64,000 bases of DNA from JAJFFW01 sp038534195 (GCA_038534195.1 JBCAXE010000006.1:51363-115362), one strand, 5' to 3'. Counted from the first letter of the stretch, positions 54,097 to 63,056 are shown. Made by a program: numbers and translations. Notes: a model not told the origin generated them from the sequence alone.

Positions 54097-55020
54097 CTAT
54101 TCGAGCAATGCGCCGTCGGCGGCGATCGGTTTACGGAATTTCAAGGTCATTCGGTCGCTTTCGCCGATGGCGTCATATTTGGCGCGATCGAAATCCGGAT
54201 CTTCTTGGCCGCGGACGGCGGACGACCTTCGAACAGGCGGCAGGGTCCAGACGCCGAACGGATGATCCTTGGTGTCAGCCGCGTTGGCGTTAATTTCCGA
54301 GCGTTCATCCAATTCGAAACCGGCGGCCTCGGCCAATGCGATAACGGTCGCTTCGGCCACATATCCGCTGTCGCCTTCGCCCTCGGGCCCATCGGCGCGG
54401 TGTTCGACAACGCCGAGAACGCCGCCTGGCTTCAGCGCAGTGAAGAATTTGCCGAAATAGTCATCGGCGACGCCGCGCCCTGTCCAGTTGTGCACATTGC
54501 GAAATGTGAGCACGGCATCGGCAGTTCCTGCTGGGGCGATGTCGGCGTCTCCATCCAGAACCGTGAGCGAAATATCGCCATACGTATCCGCATCGGACAT
54601 ATAATTCTCTTTGAACGCGGCGACCGATCGCGCCGCATATTCACTTGAGGCCGGATCGAAATTCGCAGCGAAATACGCGCCGCCTCCAGCTTTCATGTAG
54701 GGCGCAATGATCTTGGTGTACCAACCGCCGCCTGGCGAGATTTCGACAACGGTCATCGTCGGCTCGACTCCGAAGAAGGCCAGTGTTTCAGCCGGGTGAC
54801 GAAACGCGTCGCGCGCGCGTTCTTCCTCTGAACGATGATCGCCTGCGATTACTGCTTGCAGCATCTCCTCTGCTGACATTGCGTCAGAAGCGGCGGCGGT
54901 CTCTTCTGCTGCTGGTGTGGTCGAGGCGTCTGCGTCCGTCGCGCCTTCTTGTCCGCAGGCGGCAAGGCCTGTGAAGGCGAGGGCGCTCAATAAGGCGGGA
55001 ATCTGTTTTGAAGTGTGCAT
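54097..55020 (-). CDS. predicted methyltransferase with lipoprotein signal
   Basis: A 307-residue class I methyltransferase-like protein. It begins with a lipoprotein signal whose lipobox is LAAC (residues 18-21), then an acidic, Ala-rich linker. From about residue 60 it has a SAM-binding-like motif (TVVEISPGGGWYTKI). A DAVLTFRNVHNWTG block and VLGVVEHRADGPEGEGDSG follow, typical of the COG4798 family. SAM is not expected in the periplasm, so the enzyme may face inward, use another cofactor, or have lost activity. I chose the ATG at 55020. Confidence 0.8.
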   Translation of the reverse strand: MHTSKQIPALLSALAFTGLAACGQEGATDADASTTPAAEETAAASDAMSAEEMLQAVIAGDHRSEEERARDAFRHPAETLAFFGVEPTMTVVEISPGGGWYTKIIAPYMKAGGGAYFAANFDPASSEYAARSVAAFKENYMSDADTYGDISLTVLDGDADIAPAGTADAVLTFRNVHNWTGRGVADDYFGKFFTALKPGGVLGVVEHRADGPEGEGDSGYVAEATVIALAEAAGFELDERSEINANAADTKDHPFGVWTLPPVRRSSAVRGQEDPDFDRAKYDAIGESDRMTLKFRKPIAADGALLE

Positions 55021-55096
55021 TTCCTGGTTCTCTCCATTCACCATCAGCCAAGAGTTAACGGCGTTCTACACAACTTCTTGGCGCTCCGACAGCCCC

Positions 55097-55124
55097 CTTG
55101 AAAGCTTGTGAAAAGGGACCATTT
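55097..55124 (+). promoter_or_regulatory. RpoH (sigma-32)-like promoter of hsp20
   Basis: CTTGAAA (55097-55103) is followed after 13 bases by GACCATTT (55117-55124), close to the heat-shock sigma consensus. Transcription would start near 55131, leaving a structured leader of about 100 bases before the small heat-shock gene. The match is by eye. Confidence 0.6.
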
Positions 55125-55130
55125 CCAGGG

Positions 55131-55230
55131 TGTTGGAGGCCATCTTGGCTCCGACCGTTTCTGTTAGTCGGCCGAATTGGCGGCGAAAGGAAGCGACCGC
55201 AACCTTGCTTAACCAAGAAGGAAAAGAGCG
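55131..55230 (+). promoter_or_regulatory. ROSE-like RNA thermometer leader
   Basis: The hsp20 leader can form hairpins. GTTGGAGGCC (55132-55141) pairs with GGCTCCGAC (55147-55155), with one bulge. GCC/GGC pairs near 55171-55181. At the 3' end TTGCTT (55205-55210) pairs imperfectly with AAGGAA (55218-55223), the ribosome-binding site. TTGCT (the UYGCU motif with its bulged G) facing AGGA is the hallmark of ROSE elements, which melt on heating. The role is inferred from this motif and from the gene. Confidence 0.6.
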
Positions 55231-55692
55231 ATGCGCACATACGATTTGACCCCACTTTACCGAAATACGGTCGGCTTCGACCGGGTCTTCGACTTGCTCG
55301 ATTCAGTCGGCAAAGTCGATGCTGGCGGCTATCCGCCTTACAATATTGAGCGAATTGATGAAGATGATTATCGGGTCACGCTGGCCGTCGCCGGCTTTAG
55401 CGAAAGTGATCTCGATATCACGCTTCATGAAAACGCGCTCACGGTTGTCGGCAAGCGCCCGGCGTCTGAGGAAGAGCGCACATTTTTGCATCAGGGCATT
55501 GCAGGCCGCTCATTCGAGCGCCGGTTTCAGCTCGCCGAGCATGTGAAGATTGATGGGGCTTCCCTCATCAATGGGTTGCTTAATATCGACCTGAAGCGCG
55601 AGGTGCCTGAGGCGAAAAAGCCAAGAAAAATCGCAATTAACGGCGGCGACGCTACAAATGTGAAGGTGCTGAAAGGCACATCGGCCGCTTAG
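55231..55692 (+). CDS. small heat-shock protein Hsp20
   Basis: A 153-residue alpha-crystallin-type chaperone of the IbpA class, binding unfolding proteins. MRTYDLTPLYRNTVGFDRVFD is typical of the N-terminus. The crystallin domain (about residues 35-130) holds YRVTLAVAGFSESDLDI and the conserved LINGLLNIDLKRE (the V/I-x-V-like end reads KIAING). The preceding leader has an RpoH-like promoter and a ROSE-like element, both typical of rhizobial and other alphaproteobacterial hsp20 genes. A strong terminator follows. Confidence 0.95.
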   Translation: MRTYDLTPLYRNTVGFDRVFDLLDSVGKVDAGGYPPYNIERIDEDDYRVTLAVAGFSESDLDITLHENALTVVGKRPASEEERTFLHQGIAGRSFERRFQLAEHVKIDGASLINGLLNIDLKREVPEAKKPRKIAINGGDATNVKVLKGTSAA

Positions 55693-55724
55693 AGCTGAAA
55701 ATTGCACGCGATAGATGCGTAATC

Positions 55725-55755
55725 GCCCGCCCTAACAAGGGCGGGCTCCTTTTTT
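55725..55755 (+). terminator. rho-independent terminator of hsp20
   Basis: A nine-pair stem (GCCCGCCCT/AGGGCGGGC at 55725-55733 and 55738-55746) with a four-base loop is followed by TCC and six T. It ends the hsp20 transcript 33 bases after the stop. Confidence 0.9.
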
Positions 55756-55811
55756 ATGGGCTCGCATGCTGATAGAATTCTAATCGCGCTTATGAGGGGA
55801 GTTGTCGAGTT

Positions 55812-56084
55812 ATGGCTTCGGTTACAAGACCAGCGGCGCGCATGGCCGCTATTTTTACTGGGATCATTTTACTTGGCGCATGCGCGTATAATGACGATGA
55901 CTACGCGCGTGGAACCGAACCGTCGATCTCTATTCCTTACGACCCGTACAATTTTGACCCGGAAGAAATGCTTCAGGAAGCGCAAGCCCATTGCGGCGCA
56001 TATGGGTTAAACGCAGTTTATGTGGACGAGACGATTGATCCGCAATCTGTGCGTTGGCGTTATCGCCATTATTCTTGCGTCTGA
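55812..56084 (+). CDS. small hypothetical lipoprotein
   Basis: A 90-residue predicted lipoprotein. The N-terminal hydrophobic segment ends in a lipobox LLGAC (residues 20-24), after which the chain is acidic and rich in Tyr and Asp, with two further cysteines that may pair. I do not recognise it. It starts 57 bases after the hsp20 terminator and is convergent with the 785-residue exported protein. Confidence 0.65.
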   Translation: MASVTRPAARMAAIFTGIILLGACAYNDDDYARGTEPSISIPYDPYNFDPEEMLQEAQAHCGAYGLNAVYVDETIDPQSVRWRYRHYSCV

Positions 56085-56091
56085 TAATCGT

Positions 56092-58449
56092 TCAATTATT
56101 GGGAATGGTGAAGCTGTCCAGCGTCCGCGTGAGCGGTGTTGAGGCCAAACCCGTTTGTTCACACCATGGCGTCGCCGGGTCATTGGCGTTGGAACAAAAA
56201 CGCGTAAAATCGCTGATGATGGCGCCTGGGGACTCCTCAATCAGCGCCTCATAGATTTCGCGTTGAATGCGCGCTGCATCATCGCCTTGGCGAAAATTTT
56301 GATAGAACTGCAGCGCTTGCGAGTCGCTCCGTAATGCTCGATCGAGCGTGTCGTGACTTCCGCCTTCATACTGGCCTAGATAGCCAGCGCCAAATTCTGC
56401 GGCGATCTCCTTATGTCTGCGCGTGCGATCGACGATCCACGCCTTGGTGCCGTTTACCGTCGAAGGACCATTCAAAATATGATTTGTGATAAACGCAGAA
56501 AATCTCGACGCGCCGGCGTTTAACCGGCTCCGCCAGTTTGCAAGCCAGCGGGCTTTGTCGCCTACGTCGAACATGTCCTGAGCGATGTCGCCTTGTGGGC
56601 TACGAAAGTGGAACCCACCATTATAGTACGATGTCGTTGCGACGCTTAGTTTCGACATCCAATCATTTTGCGTCAGGCTATTTTGCGAGAAGTAGTGCGC
56701 CGCCCCCTCTAGCGCCCATCCGGTGCGCTCGACAAACGCCGTATGTGTTCCGATGACGATTTTGAATTCCTGACTGCGTCCAGCGGCTGCGAGTGCTCGT
56801 TCGAATTCGTGAGCCAGTTTCGCGCTCATATAGCCGTAACCGCCGCGGACCTCCGTTGCGGGAAGACCGGGCTGGCTTCCGTCCAGGCCAAGCCCCTGCG
56901 TCAACCCCCACATAAAATGCGTCGCGCGCGCGAAAGGGCCGCCGAAGTTCCAGATTTCGTTGCCCACCTCAAGGTAAACCGGCCGATCCACCGGATAGTT
57001 CTCTGCGTCCAGCGCTGCGACCACGCGGTTCGCCCATCGTCTGACTTCATTACTCGCGATAATCTCGTCTGTATGCGCACTTGCGCGATCACGAAGGAAG
57101 TTCGTTCCATTTGCGCTGATCTGTTCGATATAGTCCGCGGTGTCAAAAACATCCGGCGCGCCCATCATGGCCGGCATATTGATCCAAGCGATGCACCCAG
57201 TTTGAACGCAGGCGCGTAGCTTCAGTTCGATCGGGAACCCGCGTCGACGTTCAGACGGCATCACGGCGTTTGTTGACGCGTTCCAGTAAATATCGCTTTC
57301 CAACGCGATTTGAGACGCCTTGCGAATGCGGCTGTCATTGGTAAGCGCGATATCCATAAATCGCACAACTTCATAGCCGGAGATAAAGTCGAGCCAATGG
57401 GACGACCAGACCTGTCCGGCGTTTAATTGATCTTCTTCATCAAGACGAAACGCCTGAACATTGCGGACGCCTCCGCCGTTAATCTCTGTGATGCGCAAGC
57501 CGCTCCATCGCGAGTCCTGGACCGTGAATGTGGTCTCGATGCGATTGGATGTGATACGACGCACAAGGCCTCTTGCCCCGAAGGCAAAGTCAACGGCGCC
57601 GTCGCCCTCCCAGGAAATAACGTAGTCGCCTGCGTAGAGCGCTGGATTATTATTAGCGTCGCCACGGAAAATACCGATTTGGATCGGGACGGTCTCGCCG
57701 GCGGCGTTTCGCGGCAGGGACACCCAGCTGTTTGTAGCTAAATCAAAATGGCCTGCCTCGACGAGTTCCTGAAATCCCATTCTTCTGCCGTCAACGCTTG
57801 CTGAAGCAGCCCGGTATCCCTGCATTTTCAGTTCATTGATTAAATGCCGTTCGGGCGACCAATATTGAAGAAAGCCAGGCCCGTACTGATAGGCGAAATC
57901 ACGCGTGTTCGCCGCCGGACCTGGTTGTGGGGTCGGCGCAGGTCGCGGGTTTGGGCCGGTTGGCCTTGGCGCGCGCGGCTGAGGCAGCGGATTGCGCGGC
58001 AGGCTGACAGGCGTTTTGGGTGTAGGCGTCCTTGACGGCGGCTGTTTGACGACGCCGGGCTGGGGAACGCCGGACGCTGGCAAATAGCCAAAGACGCGTT
58101 CCAGGTACCGTCGATTAAATGTCAGGCCATTCGGTGATCTGAAGAAGTTTGTAAATGTGGTCGGCGCTGGGGCGCCCGAACGTGGTGATGCTGATATCGC
58201 AGAAGGCGCACTTAAAGGGCGCGCTGGTCGAAGTCGCGGCGCGTCAATCGTCTCAATTGTTGTGCGTAAAACTGGCGGCGACGTCGAAACCCGTAATGTG
58301 GGCGAAAGAAGCGTAGATTGCGATGCGACGGATAAGGATCTGCTCTCCCCCGGCGCTGTTCGAATATCCCGCGCATCATGGTCAATGAAGTCTGAGGCGG
58401 ATACCGGCAAAGAAAGAACGCAAGCGGCGATTGCAATCAGAATTCTCAT
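56092..58449 (-). CDS. large exported glycosidase-like protein
   Basis: A 785-residue secreted protein. Signal peptide residues 1-18 (ends PVSAS) are followed by a Ser/Pro/Ala-rich region and a Pro-rich linker (about residues 130-180). The catalytic part begins about residue 185. It contains YLEVGNEIWNFGG near residue 495, the Asn-Glu acid/base motif of clan GH-A (TIM-barrel glycosidases), and other barrel-like blocks such as FKIVIGTHTAF. I cannot assign a GH number. The gene stands alone with its own 5' region. Activity on a polysaccharide is likely but inferred. Confidence 0.75.
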   Translation of the reverse strand: MRILIAIAACVLSLPVSASDFIDHDARDIRTAPGESRSLSVASQSTLLSPTLRVSTSPPVLRTTIETIDAPRLRPARPLSAPSAISASPRSGAPAPTTFTNFFRSPNGLTFNRRYLERVFGYLPASGVPQPGVVKQPPSRTPTPKTPVSLPRNPLPQPRAPRPTGPNPRPAPTPQPGPAANTRDFAYQYGPGFLQYWSPERHLINELKMQGYRAASASVDGRRMGFQELVEAGHFDLATNSWVSLPRNAAGETVPIQIGIFRGDANNNPALYAGDYVISWEGDGAVDFAFGARGLVRRITSNRIETTFTVQDSRWSGLRITEINGGGVRNVQAFRLDEEDQLNAGQVWSSHWLDFISGYEVVRFMDIALTNDSRIRKASQIALESDIYWNASTNAVMPSERRRGFPIELKLRACVQTGCIAWINMPAMMGAPDVFDTADYIEQISANGTNFLRDRASAHTDEIIASNEVRRWANRVVAALDAENYPVDRPVYLEVGNEIWNFGGPFARATHFMWGLTQGLGLDGSQPGLPATEVRGGYGYMSAKLAHEFERALAAAGRSQEFKIVIGTHTAFVERTGWALEGAAHYFSQNSLTQNDWMSKLSVATTSYYNGGFHFRSPQGDIAQDMFDVGDKARWLANWRSRLNAGASRFSAFITNHILNGPSTVNGTKAWIVDRTRRHKEIAAEFGAGYLGQYEGGSHDTLDRALRSDSQALQFYQNFRQGDDAARIQREIYEALIEESPGAIISDFTRFCSNANDPATPWCEQTGLASTPLTRTLDSFTIPNN

Positions 58450-58752
58450 TTGTACCCCTACAAATTAAAACAGCGCATTTTCGATTGAGGGGTATGATTA
58501 CTGGGAAGGGATAAATGCGCTTAAAGTTTGCGTGTTCAATTATTCAGATAATTTGATGAAATTTTTCCAACATTTATCTGTAAGCGAACGAAGGTAGAAA
58601 TTTCAGGTGGATCGCTGCTATTCCGGCGATTACAAAAAACAACATTAAAGTGTCGTCAGATGGCTCTGACGCCAATTCGCAGCAATTTTATTCAATTACT
58701 ATGTTTGTTGGTCACAAACGCGTATGAGAATTGAAAACTGCGTTAATTATAA
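58450..58752. promoter_or_regulatory. AT-rich gap: promoter/leader of the exported protein, 3' side of suhB
   Basis: The 303-base gap is distinctly AT-rich. Next to the start codon it holds AGGGGTA (minus strand, 58455-58461), the likely ribosome-binding site, and its exact complement TACCCCT 28 bases upstream (58490-58496). A further perfect hairpin CGTCAGA/TCTGACG is at 58654-58671 without a T-run. I see no open reading frame of note. Confidence 0.5.
58455..58496 (-). promoter_or_regulatory. possible ribosome-site-sequestering hairpin
   Basis: TACCCCT (minus strand, 58490-58496) is perfectly complementary to AGGGGTA (58455-58461), which lies about seven bases before the ATG and is the Shine-Dalgarno element. 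Pairing would close a 28-base loop and could hold back translation until it is opened by temperature, protein or RNA. That is inference. Confidence 0.4.
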
Positions 58753-59547
58753 TCAGGCGCTGACCAGCAATATCTTTTGAGCGGCGTCAGGGAGTTCGCC
58801 GTTGGTCGCCAAAATTGATTTCCCGGACAGCGGATTTGGCCCGCCATCAATTTCGGTCACGACTCCGCCCGCTTCACGGACGAGAACAATACCGGCGCAA
58901 ACGTCCCAAGGGTTGAGACCGCGCTCCCAATAGGCGTCATAGCGGCCCGCCGCCACATAGGCGAGATCGAGAGAGGCGGCCCCGAACCGTCGCACGCCCG
59001 CGGTTTCGGTTAGGACGGCCTCGGTTTCTTTCAGCGCCTGAGCACGGCCGGGAAGCCCCTTGAAAGGCAGTCCGCAAGCGAAAAGGCACTCGGACATGTC
59101 CGTGCGCGCCGATACACGAATGCGCCGGTCATTGAGATAAGCGCCCTCACCTTTCTCGGCATAAAATAAATCGTCTGAGACCGGGTTGTAGATGACGCCG
59201 GCATAGGGCTGGCGATCACGCTCCAGCCCGATAGAAATTGCAAAATGCCCAAGGCCATGGAGAAAGTTCGTCGTGCCATCGAGGGGATCGACGACCCATC
59301 GATTTGAGTTATCAGCCCCATCGATCTCGCCGCGCTCTTCCATGATAAAACCGTATTTCGGGCGCGCCCGGGACAGTTCTTCGAAGATCACCTGTTCCGC
59401 ACGCGTATCAGCCGCCGAAACGAAGTCGGCCGCGCCCTTGCGCGATACCTGCAGAGCCTCAACTTCGCCGAAGTCGCGTTGGAGGCCCCGCGCCGCTTGC
59501 CGTGCGGCTTTGATCATCACATTCATGACAGCGGAATTATGGGCCAT
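58753..59547 (-). CDS. suhB: inositol monophosphatase family protein SuhB
   Basis: A 264-residue IMPase-family protein of the SuhB type. It carries WVVDPLDGTTNFLHGLGHF (metal-binding), the upstream IMEERG and the C-terminal WDVCAGIVLVREAGG. In bacteria SuhB acts as inositol monophosphatase and in rRNA antitermination. I chose the ATG at 59547; the longer frame to 59625 is unlike the family. It is divergent from the acyl-CoA synthetase gene. It is a paralogue of the HisN-like gene at 51964. Confidence 0.9.
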   Translation of the reverse strand: MAHNSAVMNVMIKAARQAARGLQRDFGEVEALQVSRKGAADFVSAADTRAEQVIFEELSRARPKYGFIMEERGEIDGADNSNRWVVDPLDGTTNFLHGLGHFAISIGLERDRQPYAGVIYNPVSDDLFYAEKGEGAYLNDRRIRVSARTDMSECLFACGLPFKGLPGRAQALKETEAVLTETAGVRRFGAASLDLAYVAAGRYDAYWERGLNPWDVCAGIVLVREAGGVVTEIDGGPNPLSGKSILATNGELPDAAQKILLVSA

Positions 59548-59694
59548 AGGGGCGGTGCTCGCTCTATTAGAAAAGCGCGCACCATAGCGACGCTTTGTCC
59601 GCTTGCAAGCTCTGCTGCAGCGCACGGTTTGCCAGCGCCTTCCAGTGCGATAAGAAGGTTATTCTTCCAATCAAGGTAAGGATACGAGCAGACA

Positions 59695-61419
59695 ATGGCT
59701 GAGCCCGCCCCTTTCGACGACAAGATGGACGTGAACGCCGTCGCCGCCGCCGGCATGAAGCTCCTTATGGAAAACCCGATGTTCAAAGTCGGCGAGGCGG
59801 ACATCCGCGGAAACACGTATCGCGTTTTTGAGAACGCACCGAAAACACTTGCCGACCTCTTCTCAATGGGCGCCGCGAGTCATGGCGATAAGGAATTTCT
59901 CTCCTATCAGGACGAACGCTACACATTCGCTGGTCTATGGGCGCAATCGTGCCGGGTCGCGAATGCGCTAGCGCGCGAGTTGGGCGTGAAGCAGGGCGAC
60001 CGCGTCGCTATCGCCATGCGCAATTATCCTGAGTGGATCATGAGTTATATGGCGCTTAACGCGCTCGGCGTCGTGGTCGTTCCATTAAACGCATGGTGGA
60101 AGGGCGAGGAACTACACTATGCGCTTACCGATAGCGGGGCCAAATTGGTGATCGCTGATGCGCGCCGCCTCGAACATATCGAGCCATTTAAAGAAGAGCT
60201 CGGTCTCACGACAATCCTCGCGCGCGAAGAGGCCGATGGCGCCGACCATTCGTTCGAAGCTTTGCTCGCCGCTTGTGACGATGAGACCCCGCCGTCGATT
60301 GATGTTCACACGGATGATGACTTTTGCGTTATGTATACGTCAGGATCGACGGGGACGCCTAAAGGGGTCGTCCTCACCCATCGCGGCTGTATCAGCACGC
60401 TCTTCACCTGGGGGTTTATCGCAACCGCGCTGAAAGATTCGCGCGGAGGCAAGAGTCTGTTTGGTGAAGACCCAGGCATTCTTTTGGCGATACCGCTTTT
60501 CCACGTCACCGGCTCGCACTCAATTTTTCTGCTTTCCTATATGGTCGGACGGCGCGTCGCGATGATGTATAAGTGGAGTGCGGAAGATGCTGCAGCGATA
60601 ATCCGGCGCGAACGGCTGACGAATTTCGTTGGCGTGCCAAGCCAATCCTTTGAGTTGATGGAAGCAGCTGGCGAAGAAGGCCTGCCGAGCCTCGTTGATA
60701 TTGGCTCCGGCGGCGCCAAACGCCCGGCTGAACATGTGAAAAAGCTGGCGGAGCGGTTTAATCATGCGCGCCCGTCGTCAGGATACGGTCTGTCCGAGAC
60801 AAACGCCGCCGGCTGCATAATCTCGCTTAGCGAGTACCAAAAATATCCGGATGCCGCCGGACGGGCGACGCCGCCGGTCACGGACATCAAAATTGTCGGC
60901 GATAACGGCCAAGAACTAGCGACCGGCGAAGTCGGGGAGATCTGGATTCGCGGACCGTCAAATTTTCGCTGCTACCTAAACAAGCCGGAGGAAACCAAAA
61001 ACGCACTGACTGCGGACGGTTGGTTTCGCACTGGCGATCTCGGCAAGAAAGATGAGAATGATTACATCTATATTGTCGATCGCATCAAAGATCTCATTAT
61101 CCGCGGCGGCGAGAACATTTCCTGCCTTGAAGTCGAAAACGCCGTATACGCGCATGAAGATGTGGCGGAAGCCTGCGTCTTCTCGGTGCCTGACGAGGTT
61201 CTTGGCGAGCGTGTCGGTGTTGTCGTCTTTCCGAAACAGGGCGTGAGCATCAACGCGGCGGATTTGCGCGAATTTCTGGCGGGGGCGCTCGCCGGGTTCA
61301 AAGTGCCCGAGCGGATCTGGATATCGCCGGGGCCTTTGCCGCGTCTCGCGACGGCGAAAGTTGATAAGATCAATGTCCGCAAAATGGCGTTGCAGCATCC
61401 GCCGGCGTATAGCGCTTAA
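59695..61419 (+). CDS. AMP-dependent acyl-CoA synthetase
   Basis: A 574-residue adenylate-forming ligase that activates a carboxylic acid with ATP and CoA. The A3 loop is YTSGSTGTPKG (near residue 216), YGLSETNA is the A5 motif, and GWFRTGDLG (A7) is followed by VDRIKDLIIRGGENI (A8). A C-terminal Lys in the region LATAKVDKINVRKM should complete catalysis. With two acyl-CoA dehydrogenases downstream it points to degradation of a fatty or cyclic carboxylic acid. The chain length or substrate is not evident. Confidence 0.92.
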   Translation: MAEPAPFDDKMDVNAVAAAGMKLLMENPMFKVGEADIRGNTYRVFENAPKTLADLFSMGAASHGDKEFLSYQDERYTFAGLWAQSCRVANALARELGVKQGDRVAIAMRNYPEWIMSYMALNALGVVVVPLNAWWKGEELHYALTDSGAKLVIADARRLEHIEPFKEELGLTTILAREEADGADHSFEALLAACDDETPPSIDVHTDDDFCVMYTSGSTGTPKGVVLTHRGCISTLFTWGFIATALKDSRGGKSLFGEDPGILLAIPLFHVTGSHSIFLLSYMVGRRVAMMYKWSAEDAAAIIRRERLTNFVGVPSQSFELMEAAGEEGLPSLVDIGSGGAKRPAEHVKKLAERFNHARPSSGYGLSETNAAGCIISLSEYQKYPDAAGRATPPVTDIKIVGDNGQELATGEVGEIWIRGPSNFRCYLNKPEETKNALTADGWFRTGDLGKKDENDYIYIVDRIKDLIIRGGENISCLEVENAVYAHEDVAEACVFSVPDEVLGERVGVVVFPKQGVSINAADLREFLAGALAGFKVPERIWISPGPLPRLATAKVDKINVRKMALQHPPAYSA

Positions 61420-61523
61420 AGGCGCTTGCGCGGATTGCAGGCGCGCGGCGTTTTGCGACTGCAGACGGGCCTTGCGTTCGCGCCACAGCCAGCGGAAAAC
61501 AAGGGCTCGTGACAGGATCGAGC

Positions 61524-61832
61524 ATGCTGCAACTGAAGCCAAATTGCGAATTTTGCGACCGCGACCTAGCGCCTGACGCCACAGATGCGCGCATTTGCAG
61601 CTACGAGTGCACATTTTGCGCGCAATGTGTCGACGACGTTTTGCATAATGTTTGCCCGAATTGCGGCGGCGGCCTTGAGCCTCGGCCAATTCGTCCGGCG
61701 ACAGCGCGCCGCGACGGAATTAGCCTCGCCGATCAGCCTGCGTCGACCGCGCGCGTGCTCTCGAAATATAGCCGAGAGGCCATTGAAGCATTTGTGATTC
61801 CTGTCAGGGCTATCCCGCCCGAGCAGCGATAA
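61524..61832 (+). CDS. DUF1272 zinc-finger-like protein
   Basis: A 102-residue protein of the DUF1272 family, rich in cysteine at its N-terminus (CEFC, CSYEC, FCAQC and CPNCGGGLEPRP within the first 55 residues), most likely binding zinc. The start ATG at 61524 (MLQLKPNCEFC) fits the family; a slightly longer frame from 61509 exists. The C-terminal half is less conserved. Its function is unknown. It lies between the acyl-CoA synthetase and the acyl-CoA dehydrogenases on the same strand. Confidence 0.87.
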   Translation: MLQLKPNCEFCDRDLAPDATDARICSYECTFCAQCVDDVLHNVCPNCGGGLEPRPIRPATARRDGISLADQPASTARVLSKYSREAIEAFVIPVRAIPPEQR

Positions 61833-61850
61833 CTCTTATGAGGTGATGAG

Positions 61851-63056
61851 ATGAGTGATCTTGAGACTTTTCGTACTGAGACGCGCGCGTGGCTCGAAGA
61901 AAATTGCCCACAGGAAATGCGCGGTTCAATACAGGGTGAGGACAATATTTGCTGGGGCGGCAAAAAATGGAAATTTAAGTCTGAGGCTCAGAAAATCTGG
62001 TTGGAGCGTATGGCGGCTAAAGGCTGGACCGTTCCTGCGTGGCCAAAGGAATATGGCGGCGGCGGGCTGACGCGCGAAGAAGTCAAAATCCTAAAAGCGG
62101 AGATGAAGGCCATTAAAGCGCCGTCGCCGCTTGAGAGTTTCGGTATTTGGATGCTCGGTCCTGCACTCCTCCAATATGGCACGCATGAGCAAAAGCTTCA
62201 CTTTCTGCCGCCGATCGCGCGTGGTGAAATTCGGTGGTGCCAAGGTTACTCAGAGCCCAATGCTGGGTCGGATCTCGCGTCCCTTGCTTGCAAATGTGAA
62301 GATCAGGGCGATGGCTGGCTGATCAACGGCCAAAAAGTCTGGACATCGTACGCCGATCAGGCCGACTGGATTTTCGTCCTTGTGCGAACCGATCCGTCCG
62401 CCAGCAAACATAACGGGATCAGCTTCATCCTTGTGGATATGGATCAACCGGGGGTCACAACCAAGCCGATTAAATTGATTTCCGGGAAATCCCCTTTCTG
62501 TGAGACGTTCTTTGACGATGCGATTGCGCCCAAAGAGCACGCGCCGGGCGTCTCGGCGATTGTTGGCGAGATGAATCGTGGATGGGACGTCGCCAAATAT
62601 CTCCTGACCCATGAACGCGATATGATCGGCGGCGGCGGCGGCGGTCTTCTCGGCGGGCGAAGCGTCGGCGAGATTGCAGCGGCTTCCATCGGCGTGGATG
62701 AGACAGGGCGGCTTGCAGACCCGATTTTGCGCGGCAAGGTTGCTCAAGCGGACATCGACGCGTGGGCGTTCATGCTAACGCTCGAACGCGTGCGCGATGA
62801 GGCTAAGGCTGGACAGGGCGTCGGCGCCAAGTCTTCGATGCTGAAATATTACGGCACCGAATTTAACAAGCGGCGCTACGAGCTTGCCATGGACGCAGGC
62901 GGCTCCGACGAGTTGGAGTGGGAAGGTGAGCGAACCAAGGACGGCAAACTCGCCTCCAATTGGTTGCGCACAAAAGCCAACTCCATTGAAGGGGGCACGT
63001 CGGAGGTGATGCTGAACATCATCTCAAAACGGATCTTGGAACTGCCGGACGCTTAA
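61851..63056 (+). CDS. acyl-CoA dehydrogenase
   Basis: A 401-residue flavin acyl-CoA dehydrogenase, introducing a double bond next to the thioester. WCQGYSEPNAGSDLASL supplies the FAD/substrate contacts of motif 1 and INGQKVWTSYADQADW is the second typical block. The C-terminus has NSIEGGTSEVMLNIISKRILELP, as in the family. It is preceded by a GAGGTGATGAG leader 18 bases after the DUF1272 stop, and is followed by a second dehydrogenase gene after 139 bases. The pair may form a heteromer, as in steroid-degrading systems. Confidence 0.92.
   Translation: MSDLETFRTETRAWLEENCPQEMRGSIQGEDNICWGGKKWKFKSEAQKIWLERMAAKGWTVPAWPKEYGGGGLTREEVKILKAEMKAIKAPSPLESFGIWMLGPALLQYGTHEQKLHFLPPIARGEIRWCQGYSEPNAGSDLASLACKCEDQGDGWLINGQKVWTSYADQADWIFVLVRTDPSASKHNGISFILVDMDQPGVTTKPIKLISGKSPFCETFFDDAIAPKEHAPGVSAIVGEMNRGWDVAKYLLTHERDMIGGGGGGLLGGRSVGEIAAASIGVDETGRLADPILRGKVAQADIDAWAFMLTLERVRDEAKAGQGVGAKSSMLKYYGTEFNKRRYELAMDAGGSDELEWEGERTKDGKLASNWLRTKANSIEGGTSEVMLNIISKRILELPDA

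Noticed and set aside
58654..58671. Perfect hairpin CGTCAGA/TCTGACG in the 58450-58752 gap
   Set aside because: It has no T-run on either strand and no regulator nearby to give it a role, so I do not call it a terminator or operator.
60976..61689. Minus-strand 237-codon frame over the acyl-CoA synthetase end
   Set aside because: It runs antisense to the conserved A7/A8 motifs of the ligase and the DUF1272 gene and has no family features.
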